The notes below the pieces were generated by a model, which saw nothing but the letters and a program-made list of their open reading frames with translations, did not search any database and was not told where the DNA came from. From Rhodopirellula baltica SH 1 (GTDB lineage Bacteria; Planctomycetota; Planctomycetia; Pirellulales; Pirellulaceae), in contig NC_005027.1 of NCBI RefSeq assembly GCF_000196115.1, forward strand, positions 620,001 through 684,000: 64,000 bases of DNA, written 5' to 3'. Within the stretch, counting starts at the first letter, position 1. Every line of letters starts with the position of its first letter. The translations under genes and the position numbers were made by a program. Positions 55,932 to 64,000 of this stretch are shown one piece after another.

Positions 55932-57266
55932 CTAGTTTGCTGTGTCACTGGTGAATGAGAATCCGCCGAAGGGAACGATGCCGTAGACGCCTTCGGTGAA
56001 GACTTGGCGGACGAAGTCGCCGAACACGGTGATCGGGCGATCGGGGATGACGATCACGTCGCCATCGCGAACCCAAATTTCATCGGCAGGGGTCGGGCGT
56101 TTCCCGCGGATCGCTCCGTTGAGGTCCAGCATGGTGCTGATCATTCGCCAATCTTCCGCACGTCGGAACACGATGACCTGACGTAGGTTGCCATCGGGCA
56201 GGTGACCACCCGAGGCTGCGATGGCACCGAGCACGGTCGTCGGCGTGGTGATTTCTTGACGTCCAGGCAGTCCGACTTGTCCGAGCACATAAACGAAGTG
56301 TGGTGCTTGTTGTGTCAGGATCGGTTCGACTTCCAGTCCAACCACAACTTCCGCGTATCGCAAATTGATTTCGCGTTTGAGTTGTTCCAAAGTGAACCCT
56401 TGCACGCTGACTTGGCCGATGCCTGGCAATCGAACGTGACCGTCGGGCATGACCGTCGTCGTGATGGCTTGCGCGGTGAATCCACCGAGTCCACCGACAG
56501 CGGCGCGGATGTCTTCTGCCAATGTATTGGTGCGAACCGGCGTGACGTCGATTGCCGGATCATCGTAAAACGCTTTGTATTCGCGTTCCAATAAGTCTCG
56601 CAGGCCCGGAACCGTCAGGCCGGCCGCTTGGACTTGCCCGAGCAAACGCACCGTGATCGAACCATCGGGTTGAATCAGCAAGCCGCTTTCCAGGGTTCCG
56701 CGATCCAAGTCTTCATCGGCGATGGATTCAATCGAGACTTGGTCGCCAGGCATCAGACGATACTGACCCGCGTCTTGTCGACGAGTGACCAAGTAAACCA
56801 TTTGAAGCTGATCGCCGGGACGAACATGGTATTTCGCCAGATGTCGCATCCGGGCTGGACCGGTGTAGCCGCCCGGTCCGTATTTGTCGAAGTCCATTGG
56901 CTTCATGTCCTGCCAACGAGCTTCGCTGCCGCAGGCGGTTGCACAGTCAACGCCCAGCATGCATTTGGGGCAACCGTAACCTTCGGCGGTCAAAACCATG
57001 TGCGTTCCACACGATCCGCATGGCCCACATGCACTTTGCGAACCTGGACCATTCCAGGCTGGTGCGTGCGCGACGTTTGAATGTGTGTTGACCGTGTGCG
57101 ACGGAACGGGAACACGTTGCGAATGGGAAGCCGGTACAAGCTGACCCGATCTCAATTGCGCATTTGCGGTTTGGACTTGCAATAAACAAAGCCCAGCCAC
57201 GACGAGAGCGGCAATGATATTGATCGATTGCGGACAGATCGATGAGAGACGAGAAATCAATCGCAT
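55932..57266 (-). CDS. Polysaccharide export protein (Wza-type, SLBB domains)
   Basis: Outer-membrane-type exporter of capsule or exopolysaccharide. About 444 residues. Signal peptide SINIIAALVVAGLCLLQVQT, a cysteine-rich stretch (CGPCGSCG, CPKC, CATAC), two polysaccharide-export repeats (YRLMPGDQVSIESIADEDLD; TVMPDGHVRLPGIGQVSVQG) and SLBB-like segments (FVYVLGQVGLPGRQEITTPT; DEIWVRDGDVIVIPDRPITV). The cysteine-rich insert is unusual for Wza. The start is ATG 57266, five bases from the end of the upstream gene, so the two form an operon. Confidence 0.85.
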   Translation of the reverse strand: MRLISRLSSICPQSINIIAALVVAGLCLLQVQTANAQLRSGQLVPASHSQRVPVPSHTVNTHSNVAHAPAWNGPGSQSACGPCGSCGTHMVLTAEGYGCPKCMLGVDCATACGSEARWQDMKPMDFDKYGPGGYTGPARMRHLAKYHVRPGDQLQMVYLVTRRQDAGQYRLMPGDQVSIESIADEDLDRGTLESGLLIQPDGSITVRLLGQVQAAGLTVPGLRDLLEREYKAFYDDPAIDVTPVRTNTLAEDIRAAVGGLGGFTAQAITTTVMPDGHVRLPGIGQVSVQGFTLEQLKREINLRYAEVVVGLEVEPILTQQAPHFVYVLGQVGLPGRQEITTPTTVLGAIAASGGHLPDGNLRQVIVFRRAEDWRMISTMLDLNGAIRGKRPTPADEIWVRDGDVIVIPDRPITVFGDFVRQVFTEGVYGIVPFGGFSFTSDTAN

Positions 57267-57270
57267 GGTC

Positions 57271-59124
57271 TTACCACCACTTTTTGAGTTGAGGCAAGAA
57301 ACGTGAACTGTTTCGAGTCGGTTGTTGAGTTGGCTCAGGCGTCTCATTCGAGTTTGATTCAGGGACAGCGAGTGATTGTCCCAACGCCGCCGTTGCGGGC
57401 GGAGTGTTCATCAAGCGGTAGCTGGCCGGTTGAGTGTGAACCGGTACGTTTGTCGAAACGTTCTTCGCGTTCACTGATCCAGTGTTGTTCTGTACGTCGC
57501 CGGTTTGTGCTGGGATGATGCTGCGCGAGACTGATGCGAATTGTTCAGGCGACATCGTGACCACGTCGGGTGTGCGTCGAGTTTGTGCTTGCGACCGAAT
57601 CGGAGCACCCTTCAAGACCGTGGTGGCGGCGGGCGACAAGGATTCGATTTGGTTAAGCTTTTGCAGAACGTGGACGTCGTATCGAAGTGTCAGTGAATGT
57701 TGCAACGCCCAGGTGGCTTCTTCGATCAAACCAACGTCAGCCAAGTGATACCCAAGTTTGGCAACCAAGTCTGGGTTGTTGCTCTGACCTTGCACAGCCG
57801 CTCGTCTTAGACAAATGGCGGAAGGGCCAGGCAATTGGGTGGCTTCACCTCGACCGAGTCGAATCGCTGCGAGCAAATCCATGGCTTGTGCGGCGAGTAA
57901 GCTTTGAGCCGCGACTTCGCTGAGTTCCATCCGAGCCAAATCAAGGTAGCGATCGATGGCCTCGTTGGCGGTTGGAATCGTTTGCGTTGCACCATCGGTG
58001 CTTTCGACCTGCATCTCGGTGTACCAACCAAGCTCATCTTTGGGAGCGGATTGATAATCGGGATGCGAAGCCGATGCCGCTCGACCGCGACGTGGAAGAC
58101 CTTGTCGGACGACAGGAGTGCGGTGCGATCGAGCCAAACGTGCGATCGATTCGGGATCATCCGTCGCGTACGGGCCGACAAAATCTTGTGCTTCGTTGAG
58201 TGCGTCTCGACCGGATTGCAAATGTCGAACGGCCGAACGCGAAGGAGCCGCCGCGACGGCCTGTCCTGATTCGATTGCGGTACGCGAACGGGTGTGTTGG
58301 TCGTGTAGATCGATCGCTTCGGCGGCCAAGTGCAACGTTTGCCAAGCAGATGTTTCAGCCGATGCGTAAGCCGCGGAACTGTATTCCAGCTCGGCTTGTT
58401 GAAAATGCTTCCAAGCTTGATCGAGTTTTGACTTGGCCGTTTGAGTCGCCAGGAACATGCCCGATGCGGCGGCCGGTGGTGTGACGGGCGATTTGGCTTG
58501 TTCCGTTGCACGCCGCTCGGCGATCACTTCGGCAAATCGTTGAGCGGTCGATTTGGAAACGGTGATTTCCGTCGAGGTTTGTGGTGATGGTTCAGCCATC
58601 GGCAAACGTTGAGGTCTCGCATCTGCAGCGGGCTTGTTCGGCTGGCTTTGAAGAGGCGTGCGGAGCGTATCGCTGGTCCGTTCTTGCGGACGCATCGCGA
58701 TACGAGGGGCCTCGGTCGGTTGAGGTTCTTCGCCGACCGCAACGGGTTGAAACGATTCAAAGCTGTTTTGATGAGGGCCGACCGGGATCTGTCCCGAGAA
58801 TCCGGCCGGTTCTGCATCATGGGACGCGGCGAGCGGCGTCGACCATTCAGGCGGGGCTTGCAAGGTGGGCTGTTTGACGATCGTCGAGCTCGATTGGGGC
58901 AGCATCAGCCGAGCGGTGGCGACACCGGGGGCCGCGGTGATCTCGGTGGCATCCGAAGTTCCGGTGACGAATTGATTGGTCCGAGTCGTTTGTGCAAACG
59001 AGGGTTGAGCCAGCAACGTCAGTGGTGCCAAACCGAAGATCATGAGCATCCGAGATCGCCGTCGCTGCCGACCGCGGGCACGGCAACTGGCAGAGGCAAC
59101 TGAATGGCGGTGGGGACGCAACAT
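57271..59124 (-). CDS. Secreted helical-repeat protein upstream of the polysaccharide exporter
   Basis: 617 residues. N-terminal signal peptide (MLMIFGLAPLTLLAQPSFAQ, internal ATG 59049 possible), then a long low-complexity Pro/Ser/Thr/Gln-rich stretch, then an alpha-helical part (WKHFQQAELEYSSAAYASAE; AQSLLAAQAMDLLAAIRLGR; VAKLGYHLADVGLIEEATWA) that resembles tetratricopeptide-like repeats. Ends FLPQLKKWW. Stops four bases before the export protein start, so it is co-transcribed and probably serves export or surface assembly. Specific role unknown. Confidence 0.7.
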   Translation of the reverse strand: MLRPHRHSVASASCRARGRQRRRSRMLMIFGLAPLTLLAQPSFAQTTRTNQFVTGTSDATEITAAPGVATARLMLPQSSSTIVKQPTLQAPPEWSTPLAASHDAEPAGFSGQIPVGPHQNSFESFQPVAVGEEPQPTEAPRIAMRPQERTSDTLRTPLQSQPNKPAADARPQRLPMAEPSPQTSTEITVSKSTAQRFAEVIAERRATEQAKSPVTPPAAASGMFLATQTAKSKLDQAWKHFQQAELEYSSAAYASAETSAWQTLHLAAEAIDLHDQHTRSRTAIESGQAVAAAPSRSAVRHLQSGRDALNEAQDFVGPYATDDPESIARLARSHRTPVVRQGLPRRGRAASASHPDYQSAPKDELGWYTEMQVESTDGATQTIPTANEAIDRYLDLARMELSEVAAQSLLAAQAMDLLAAIRLGRGEATQLPGPSAICLRRAAVQGQSNNPDLVAKLGYHLADVGLIEEATWALQHSLTLRYDVHVLQKLNQIESLSPAATTVLKGAPIRSQAQTRRTPDVVTMSPEQFASVSRSIIPAQTGDVQNNTGSVNAKNVSTNVPVHTQPASYRLMNTPPATAALGQSLAVPESNSNETPEPTQQPTRNSSRFLPQLKKWW

Positions 59125-59356
59125 AGGACTCGATCAACAGCGGGATGATGTTCGACACACTGGTCATCGGGTCTTCCCTGGTCCGATTGTGATGATTTTG
59201 CCTTCCGAACGAGTCCCAACAGTTGCAGCGGTGGGACAAGCGGCAAAACCGTTACAAGTTCACGAAGACTTCGGATTTCCGAGGCACGGGGGGTTTCATG
59301 ACGTAGGGTTTCACAGATGGTTCCGCCCCTGATTCTCTAACTCTCTTCGAAACCTC

Positions 59357-60019
59357 ATGACGCGTGACGTGAACGGCCAAAACCGAACGAGCGATCGTTT
59401 TTATGCGAAGCATCGTGACCGTTTGAAGGCTGTCGTGGTGATTCTTCGCGACGACATAGTGAAGGAATACGATTGCCAGTTAGCGGACCTGAGCCAAGGT
59501 GGTTGCGCGATTCGGGCCAAGTTGGGTGAGGATTCCAACGTCACCATCGCCGTGCTTCGAATCAATGCACCGACGCTGGGGATCGAACTGGAAGTGGCCG
59601 GCCGGCTTTGTTGGAATCAGCAAACGTCGGTGGGATCGAACACCTTCGGATTCCGTTTCCGCCGCCCTATCGATTTGGATTTGATCGATCAGATGGTGGA
59701 CGAAGGCTTGATCACGCGCCGGGAAGAAGAACGGATGCAGGTTGGAATGCCTGTTCAAGTCCGTCGGGCACACGGCAAATCAGAAGTCAACGATGTCGTT
59801 CTAGAAGATTGCTCGGCGTCGGGAATGCGAATCACATTGCTCGGACAAGTCGATCCGTCCGAGCGATTGTTGATCAGCACCCCATCGGGCGTCAGCGGCA
59901 CTGTGACCGTGATTTGGCTTCGACGCACCGAGGATGATCGCTGCGAATGCGGATGTGTCTTCCAAAATCTCCGCTCCGCTCGTGCCATCAACGACGAGCT
60001 GAACCAAATCTTGGTTTGA
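59357..60019 (+). CDS. Protein with two PilZ domains
   Basis: 220 residues. Two c-di-GMP-binding type PilZ domains: the first with RDRLKAVVVILRD and DCQLADLSQGGCAIRA, the second with RRAHGKSEVNDVVLEDCSAS then GMRITL. The RxxxR and D/NxSxxG signatures are visible in both, although partly degenerate in the second. c-di-GMP binding is therefore likely but unproven. It is divergent from the polysaccharide operon and could couple c-di-GMP to exopolysaccharide or motility. Its stop lies six bases from the convergent EF-hand gene. Confidence 0.85.
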   Translation: MTRDVNGQNRTSDRFYAKHRDRLKAVVVILRDDIVKEYDCQLADLSQGGCAIRAKLGEDSNVTIAVLRINAPTLGIELEVAGRLCWNQQTSVGSNTFGFRFRRPIDLDLIDQMVDEGLITRREEERMQVGMPVQVRRAHGKSEVNDVVLEDCSASGMRITLLGQVDPSERLLISTPSGVSGTVTVIWLRRTEDDRCECGCVFQNLRSARAINDELNQILV

Positions 60020-60025
60020 CCGCGA

Positions 60026-61441
60026 TCAACGTTTGGATCGATTAGCCATGTGCTGAGCGTACTCCTGGATCGTGACGCGACCATCGCCGTTGAAATCTGC
60101 ACCAGCAGGGCTGAGCAACATCGACTTCCATTCGGTCGCCGTTAGAGCTCCGTCCTTGTTGCCGTCGTATCGACCAATGATGGTCGCGGCGTATTTCAGT
60201 TCTTTTTCCGTTGGCGGCGGGCCATCAGCGGCGGGGGAACTGCTTGAACGCCCGGAGCTTGATCCCGAGCTGGCTGAACGCGCGGTGGCAGAAGAACCTG
60301 GTGCGGCACGGCCGGTTGGGGCGTCAGTTGCCACGGCGCCATCATTCACGCCTTGGCGAACTTCGGTTTGCGTGATGACACCGTCCTGGTTTTGGTCCCA
60401 ACGGTAGTACTCTTCCACCCGAGCCGGTGTCCAATCGCTGGTGTACTCGTTCATCGAAACTTGTCCGTCGCGGTTGAGGTCGCGTTGAGCAAAGAAACTG
60501 GGCATGCCTTCGGCCATACTCGGTCCCTGCACACGGTAGGACTTTCGTCCACCAAAATCGACTTCCACAATTTCGCGATCGTCGTCGTCGCCTCGGCGGC
60601 GGTCATCACGACGATCGTCTCGACGTTCTTCCTCGTTGCCACGACGGACGGCTTGGCGGGTTGCCAGCTCCATTTCGGAGAGCTTGCCATCGCCATTGCG
60701 GTCAAAGTCCATGGGATTCCCCCAGAAACGGCTGGAGATCTCATCTTTGCCGAGCTGGCCGTCTTTGTCGCGATCGTAGCGAGACAAGACTTCACGTGCG
60801 GATTTGCGATCTTCCTCGGTGGTGGGTGTGGACATCATTTCGGCGGCTGGGCCAAAACCGGGAACCAATACGGGTTCCGCTTCCAAGCCAAATCCCGGGA
60901 CAAGCATTTCCAGTTCCATGTCGTCCGTGTCGCGACTGCTGCGGCGATCACTGTCGCCGCGAGAGTCACCACCGCCCTCGCGTTCTTGACGCATTTTTTC
61001 AAACGCACTGCTGAATTTCGACAGCGGAATTGGTGTGCCGGCCTTGATGCTGGAGTCAGTTGCTTCGAGTCGACGGATCAGGAATCCGGCGGGGCCTTCT
61101 TGTTCATCGGGATCCAGCGTGCCGTTTCCGTTGCGATCCAATCGTTGCAGCATGCTGGCCGGGTCAAATCCACCACCGGGGCCGCCACGTCCACCTCGAT
61201 CGCCACCGCCGCCTCCACGGTCACCACCGCCGCGTTCGCCGCCACCACGACCGCCACGGTCGCCTCCTCCTCCGCCGCCGCGATCACCACCGCGGCCGCC
61301 TCGATCGCCGCCCTCACCTCCGCCGAATCCGCCTCCGCCAAATCCACCTCGGCCCGGAGGCTGAGCCGCGGCCGGCAGCGACATCAAAAGGGCAAGAGCG
61401 GGGATGAGCAGCAATCGGATTGAGAATGGGCTCGTGAACAT
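60026..61441 (-). CDS. Secreted glycine-rich protein with seven EF-hand loops
   Basis: 471 residues. Signal peptide FSIRLLLIPALALLMSLPAA, then a Gly/Arg/Asp-rich tract (GGRGGDRGG-type repeats), then EF-hand calcium loops: DRNGNGTLDPDE, DRDKDGQLGKDE, DRNGDGKLSEME, DLNRDGQVSMNE, DQNQDGVITQTE, DGNKDGALTATE and DFNGDGRVTIQE. The segment VPGFG occurs twice in a row. Dockerin/EF-hand-like proteins of this style are common in planctomycetes. Calcium binding outside the cytoplasm is likely; a specific partner is unknown. Confidence 0.88.
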   Translation of the reverse strand: MFTSPFSIRLLLIPALALLMSLPAAAQPPGRGGFGGGGFGGGEGGDRGGRGGDRGGGGGGDRGGRGGGERGGGDRGGGGGDRGGRGGPGGGFDPASMLQRLDRNGNGTLDPDEQEGPAGFLIRRLEATDSSIKAGTPIPLSKFSSAFEKMRQEREGGGDSRGDSDRRSSRDTDDMELEMLVPGFGLEAEPVLVPGFGPAAEMMSTPTTEEDRKSAREVLSRYDRDKDGQLGKDEISSRFWGNPMDFDRNGDGKLSEMELATRQAVRRGNEEERRDDRRDDRRRGDDDDREIVEVDFGGRKSYRVQGPSMAEGMPSFFAQRDLNRDGQVSMNEYTSDWTPARVEEYYRWDQNQDGVITQTEVRQGVNDGAVATDAPTGRAAPGSSATARSASSGSSSGRSSSSPAADGPPPTEKELKYAATIIGRYDGNKDGALTATEWKSMLLSPAGADFNGDGRVTIQEYAQHMANRSKR

Positions 61442-61962
61442 GGCAAAGTCAAAAATGACGAGTGGAAGCGTGAAAAGAGAGGCATTGGCCGAGAGAACTC
61501 AACTCGCCGGGCGAATTGGTCGGGTTTTAGCCTACATCGTTTCAACCCTTTGGCACCACAAAAGTTTCGATTCCGGCCTCGGGTGGCTGTTCCTGACGTG
61601 AATTTTGGATGGAAACCCGTTCGAGGCCCGGAATCCTCCGTTCTCGTCAAGGAAACAGGACATGCAGTTTCTATGTGCTGTACTGTCAAGCCTTTATCAT
61701 CACCCTACCTTTGTGAGGGTGAAGTAAAACTGCACAACCTCGAAGACATGCCCTTTCTCCAGCCACTTCGCGAAATCTCAGGCTGAGACAGATCGAGCTG
61801 CGAATCCGACTTTCGGCGAAATGACAAATTCTCCTAAAGTCGCAACTCGGAACGGTCGAGCGTGGTGCTCGGCCTGACGTGGGTGCTTTCCATCTTCCCG
61901 TGGCTTTGGCTGTGTTTGCCCGACTGAATTGTCCTCGAGTGAACGAATGCGATCGGGCCGTC
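61442..61962. other. Intergenic region before fliP, weak hairpin only
   Basis: 521 bases with no convincing gene. A 7-bp palindrome TCACCCT/AGGGTGA spans 61700-61722. Presumably holds the promoters of the EF-hand gene and of the flagellar operon; no promoter could be recognised. Confidence 0.45.
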
Positions 61963-62889
61963 ATGGTGCGATGGTTGCTAGCCGGCGTTTGCACGTTTCT
62001 CTTCGCCGCTGGATTTGGCTCAGAAGCGTTCGCACAGCAAGCCGAGCCCAGCATCGTTCGCCCGAATGATCCGCTGCCCAGCAAAGCGACCGTTTCCAAC
62101 CCTGAAGTGCTTGACCGAACGCCGGTTCAAGCCTTTGGCGGCCCGGAGAACCTCGACGCACCCGAACCAACCGACCGCAAACCGCTCGACTTCATCGCCG
62201 GCGGCCCTGATGAGTGGACCAGCCCCGAGGGTTTGGCCGGCAGTTTGCAAGTCATGCTGCTGCTCACGGTGCTGTCGTTGGCACCCGCCATTTTGTTGAT
62301 GACGACTTGTTATGTCCGCATCATCATCGTGCTTGGTTTGCTGCGACAAGCCATCGGGTTGCAATCGTTGCCGCCCAGCCAAGTGATGACGAGCGTCGCG
62401 TTGTTCATGACATTGTTCGTGATGACACCGGTCTGGACTCGCGTCTACGACGATGCGATCAAGCCATACACCGATCCTGAAGTCGAAATGACTTTGGAAG
62501 AAGCATTCGAAAAGGGTGCCATTCCAATTCGCGAATTCATGGCGTGGCAAATTCGCGAAGCTCGCAATGAAGACGACGTGGTGTTGTTCTATGGATACAT
62601 GGATCCCGACGCCGTCGTACCCAGCACGTTTGATGACGTTCCTCTGCGAGTCCTCCTGCCCGCGTTCATCTTGAGCGAACTGAAAACGTCGTTCCTGATG
62701 GGCTTTCAAATTTACTTGCCGTTCTTGATCGTCGACCTTGTCGTCGCCAGCGTCACGATTTCGATGGGGATGCTGATGTTGCCTCCCGCCGTGATCGCGT
62801 TGCCATTCAAACTGCTGCTTTTTGTGTTGGTGGATGGATGGCGTTTGGTGGTCGAAATGTTGATGAACAGCTTTGGGACAATGGGATAG
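61963..62889 (+). CDS. fliP: Flagellar biosynthesis protein FliP
   Basis: Core subunit of the flagellar type III export gate. 308 residues from ATG 61963, with a signal peptide ([20 protein letters not shown]) and a linker, then the conserved body: [80 protein letters not shown] and [20 protein letters not shown]. The linker before the first helix is longer than in typical FliP. Followed six bases on by fliQ. Confidence 0.95.
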   Translation: MVRWLLAGVCTFLFAAGFGSEAFAQQAEPSIVRPNDPLPSKATVSNPEVLDRTPVQAFGGPENLDAPEPTDRKPLDFIAGGPDEWTSPEGLAGSLQVMLLLTVLSLAPAILLMTTCYVRIIIVLGLLRQAIGLQSLPPSQVMTSVALFMTLFVMTPVWTRVYDDAIKPYTDPEVEMTLEEAFEKGAIPIREFMAWQIREARNEDDVVLFYGYMDPDAVVPSTFDDVPLRVLLPAFILSELKTSFLMGFQIYLPFLIVDLVVASVTISMGMLMLPPAVIALPFKLLLFVLVDGWRLVVEMLMNSFGTMG

Positions 62890-62895
62890 CGCGCC

Positions 62896-63162
62896 GTGTT
62901 TGAAGCCTCTGACGCAATCGATTTGGTTCGCGAAGCCTTGTTGGCCGCCGTTGTCTTGGCGTTGCCGATGTTGGCGGTCGGCATGCTGGCTGGTTTGGTG
63001 ATCGGCTTGATCCAAGCACTCACCCAAATTCAGGATCAAACGGTCTCGTTTGTTCCCAAGATCATGGCGATGGCTGCGGTTTTGATCGCCTGTCTTCCGT
63101 GGTTGATGTCTCGGATGGTCGAATTCACTCGGCATGTCTTTGAAGACGCGGGTGGTTTGTAG
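62896..63162 (+). CDS. fliQ: Flagellar biosynthesis protein FliQ
   Basis: 88 residues, GTG start; two membrane helices (ALLAAVVLALPMLAVGMLAG; VPKIMAMAAVLIACLPWLM) joined by LIQALTQIQDQTVSF, the family signature. It is the export gate subunit that assembles with FliP and FliR. Six-base gap from fliP and two-base gap to fliR, so translation is likely coupled. Confidence 0.96.
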   Translation: MFEASDAIDLVREALLAAVVLALPMLAVGMLAGLVIGLIQALTQIQDQTVSFVPKIMAMAAVLIACLPWLMSRMVEFTRHVFEDAGGL

Positions 63163-63164
63163 CG

Positions 63165-63959
63165 ATGCAAGCCTTCGTCGATTGGATCTTCAATCACTTG
63201 GTGCTCGGCACGCTCGTGCTGACTCGTCTGGGCATGTTGCTGATGGCCATGCCGGCGATCGGTGTGGGAGTCCCCAAACGCATCCGGGCTTTGTTGGCAC
63301 TGGTTTTGACGGCGATCTTGATGCCAACCTTGGCCGCGCAGTGCGATCATCCATCGATGCCGACGATCGACAATCTGCCTGAATTAGCGGTCGCGATCGG
63401 GCGTGAAGCGTTGATTGGTATGTTGATCGGTGCGACGACTCAGATGGTCATCACCGGTTTGCAATTGGCCGGTGAAGCAATCACCAGCACCGGCGGGATG
63501 CAACTGGGCGATTCGATTGATCCGACCACGTCCAGCAGCATGCCCGCGCTGGCTCGGATGGTCGGCATGTTGGTCACGACGGTGATGTTGATCACGGGAG
63601 CCCACAGGGTGGTGCTGCGTTTGTTGGTCGAAAGTTTTCAGCACATTCCGCCTGGCAACGTTCAGTTCACGGATTCGATGATGGACGCCGTCATCGTGGT
63701 GATGGGCAATTCCATGGCCAGCGGCGTGCGTGTCGCGGGCCCGGTGATTGCCGCGTTGTTGCTGGCAAATTTGGTGACGGGTTTGATCAGTCGCACGTTG
63801 CCTCAAATCAATGTGTTGGCAATCGGATTGTCGATCAACGCGTTGGCAATGTTGGTGGTCACCGCGTTGACGATCGGTTCCGTTGCGTGGTTGTTTCAAG
63901 AAGACTTGACGGCGAACGTCGAGCGATTGTCCTCGATTTGGACAACGCCTGATGTCTGA
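63165..63959 (+). CDS. fliR: Flagellar biosynthesis protein FliR
   Basis: 264 residues, multiple membrane helices: LVLTRLGMLLMAMPAIGVGV, IGREALIGMLIGATTQMVIT, LQLAGEAITSTGGMQLGDSI, and the closing TLPQINVLAIGLSINALAML. Third member of the FliP-FliQ-FliR export gate. Its end overlaps the next start by 8 bases. Confidence 0.95.
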   Translation: MQAFVDWIFNHLVLGTLVLTRLGMLLMAMPAIGVGVPKRIRALLALVLTAILMPTLAAQCDHPSMPTIDNLPELAVAIGREALIGMLIGATTQMVITGLQLAGEAITSTGGMQLGDSIDPTTSSSMPALARMVGMLVTTVMLITGAHRVVLRLLVESFQHIPPGNVQFTDSMMDAVIVVMGNSMASGVRVAGPVIAALLLANLVTGLISRTLPQINVLAIGLSINALAMLVVTALTIGSVAWLFQEDLTANVERLSSIWTTPDV

Positions 63960-64000
63960 TTCCGGTGGAGATAAGAAACACTCAGCGTCAGAACGCAAAC
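63952..64000 (+). CDS. flhB: FlhB, 5' end only
   Basis: Sixteen codons in a frame starting ATG 63952 overlap the fliR end by 8 bases: MSDSGGDKKHSASERK. This matches the usual FlhB start (short hydrophilic, lysine-rich, with a K-x-S/T-x-x-R/K pattern) and the known gene order fliR-flhB. The rest lies outside the window. Confidence 0.7.
   Translation, partial: MSDSGGDKKHSASERK

Noticed and set aside
60353..61423. 356-codon plus-strand frame opposite the EF-hand gene
   Set aside because: It is the mirror of a Gly/Arg-rich gene and gives an Ala/Thr/Ser low-complexity product; the minus strand has signal peptide and EF-hand loops.
62020..63135. 371-codon minus-strand frame across fliP/fliQ
   Set aside because: It is antisense to clearly recognisable flagellar genes and has a composition (His/Gln-rich) typical of shadow frames in this genome.

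Overview
This window is chromosomal DNA from a planctomycete of the Rhodopirellula type (Pirellulaceae). The assignment is by gene content and style, without any database search. Pointers are a GldF-GldG fusion with a DUF4340 partner, a DUF1559-like protein, a DUF1080 protein, a membrane protein ending in NPYQSP, small proteins anchored by an FSLRTLL or FSLGQLLL helix, many rare start codons, and intergenic spaces filled with palindromic repeats.

Region by region. 0-14 kb: end of epmB, an ABC-2 permease, galM, a secreted S9 peptidase, lpd, rpsD, a Tat-exported Gfo/Idh/MocA oxidoreductase, a WYL-like protein and a secreted DUF1080-phosphatase fusion. 14-20.4 kb: a Gld-like ABC operon. 20.4-32.3 kb: a 134-bp tandem array, a sialidase-like protein, a secreted propeller protein, dnaE2 divergent from dus, a 148-bp tandem array, then RidA, a DapA-like aldolase and an Old Yellow Enzyme. 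32.7-40.0 kb: an accessory island of small, mostly orphan, same-strand genes, each followed by a degenerate ~60-105 bp palindrome-like site resembling an integron attC site. No integrase is present. One gene of the island (ankyrin) is split by an ISAs1-type insertion sequence with a 10-bp target duplication; another (DUF1559-like) carries an in-frame stop. 40-56 kb: a phytoene-desaturase-like FAD enzyme coupled to an ABC exporter, cimA, valS, a ROK protein without its zinc cysteines, an MFS exporter and a second paralogous ABC exporter. 55.9-61.4 kb: polysaccharide export protein, a helical secreted protein, a double PilZ protein and an EF-hand protein. 62-64 kb: fliP-fliQ-fliR and the first codons of flhB.

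The strongest candidates for something little described are the attC-like cassette island and the families of short elements bounded by GTAGGCC/GGCCTAC, present as tandem arrays (134 and 148 bp periods) and as single copies. Housekeeping genes look ordinary and intact. Coordinates of palindromes and repeats were read by eye; no folding, profile search or composition computation was possible.
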